From Thermoleophilia bacterium (GTDB lineage: Bacteria > Actinomycetota > Thermoleophilia > Miltoncostaeales > Miltoncostaeaceae), in contig JADGPH010000080.1 in the NCBI GenBank assembly GCA_017882555.1, positions 1-13,722 of the forward strand: a DNA stretch of 13,722 nucleotides, given 5' to 3'. This document shows, piece after piece, positions 13,343 to 13,722 of this stretch. The position numbers were made by a program, and so were the translations under genes. Positions within the stretch are counted from its first letter, which is position 1, and every line of letters starts with the position of its first letter. The notes below the pieces were generated by a model. That model saw only the letters and a program-made list of their open reading frames with translations, made no database searches and had not been told where the DNA came from.

Positions 13343-13722
13343 ATGACCGACACCCCCAACTCATCTGCAATTCTCGCCGGCGTGCATGAACGGTTTGCCG
13401 CGTCGACCGATTTCACGATCGGACTGGAAGAGGAATTCCAGCTCCTTGACCCTGTCACCCTGGGCCTGGTGAATCGGTTTGAGGACTTGATGGCGTCGGT
13501 CGATGCGCCCCTGGCGGCGCGCCTGGCCGGAGAGTTGATTGCCAGCGAGGTGGAGTTCAAGACCACGCCCCATGCGAACCTGTCGAGCGCAGCCGGGGAA
13601 CTTGCCCACGGTCGCCTGGAGCTGTGCGCCGCGGCCGATCGGCTGGGTGTATCCCTCGGGATCACCGGCGTGCACCCCTTTAGCCCGTGGACCCAACAGC
13701 GGATTATCGACACGCCGCATTA
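13343..13722 (+). CDS. YbdK-type carboxylate-amine ligase (GCS2 family), 3' end missing
   Basis: 126 codons of an open frame that runs off the window. TIGLEEEFQLLD (25-36) is the hallmark N-terminal segment of the glutamate-cysteine ligase 2 family, with the Glu cluster that binds metal-ATP; ASEVEFKTTPH and GVHPFSPWTQQRIIDTPH at the end of the visible part match the YbdK branch. Known of the family: YbdK has weak glutamate-cysteine ligase activity in E. coli, and relatives make other gamma-glutamyl compounds, so the product here is uncertain. The ATG at 13343 lacks a strong RBS; no other start fits better. It lies 61 bp after rex on the same strand. Confidence 0.88.
   Translation, partial: MTDTPNSSAILAGVHERFAASTDFTIGLEEEFQLLDPVTLGLVNRFEDLMASVDAPLAARLAGELIASEVEFKTTPHANLSSAAGELAHGRLELCAAADRLGVSLGITGVHPFSPWTQQRIIDTPH

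Overview
The window is 13.7 kb of dense, GC-rich bacterial chromosome with no mobile element, CRISPR array, tRNA or rRNA that I could find. GTG and TTG starts, short intergenic gaps, a Rex repressor, a [4Fe-4S] family-4 uracil-DNA glycosylase, an actinobacterial-type N-terminal extension on PanD and a Zur-linked metal transporter point to a high-GC Gram-positive, probably an actinobacterium in the broad sense. The exact lineage cannot be fixed from this window.

Layout. (1) Plus strand, 1-2419: the 3' part of an M20 metallopeptidase gene, then a class II fumarase (fumC). (2) Minus strand, 8911 down to 2480: a pantothenate operon panC-panD-panB, a terminator-like hairpin, then zur-znuA-znuC-znuB-znuB, a metal-uptake ABC system with two paralogous permeases behind its own Fur/Zur-family regulator. 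fumC and the last permease converge on one strong hairpin (2428-2460). (3) Plus strand, 9115-13722: udg, then the t6A tRNA-modification cluster tsaE-tsaB-rimI-tsaD, then rex, then the 5' part of a YbdK-type carboxylate-amine ligase that runs off the window. The divergent panC/udg spacer (8912-9114, 203 bp) is the largest gene-free stretch; it holds a nearly perfect 28-bp palindrome.

How the genes work together. PanB and PanC supply and use pantoate, and PanD supplies beta-alanine, so three of the four pantothenate steps are here; ketopantoate reductase is not. ZnuA would capture the metal outside the membrane, the two ZnuB proteins form the channel, and ZnuC drives it. Zur, ZnuC and the ends of both are unusually His-rich, while ZnuA lacks the His-rich loop common in zinc-specific ZnuA. 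TsaB, TsaD and TsaE transfer the threonylcarbamoyl group to A37 of ANN-decoding tRNAs; RimI sits between TsaB and TsaD as in many actinobacteria. Many junctions are translationally coupled: ATGA, TGATG and GTGA overlaps, and a 62-bp tsaE/tsaB overlap.

The genes are mostly housekeeping. I did not find a clear undescribed system. The most interesting points are a CACNNN hexamer array that contains the zur stop codon, the palindrome before udg, a clamp-binding-like tail on the glycosylase, an altered conserved motif in TsaD, a fumarase lacking the usual N-terminal segment, and an inverted repeat over the likely rex promoter.
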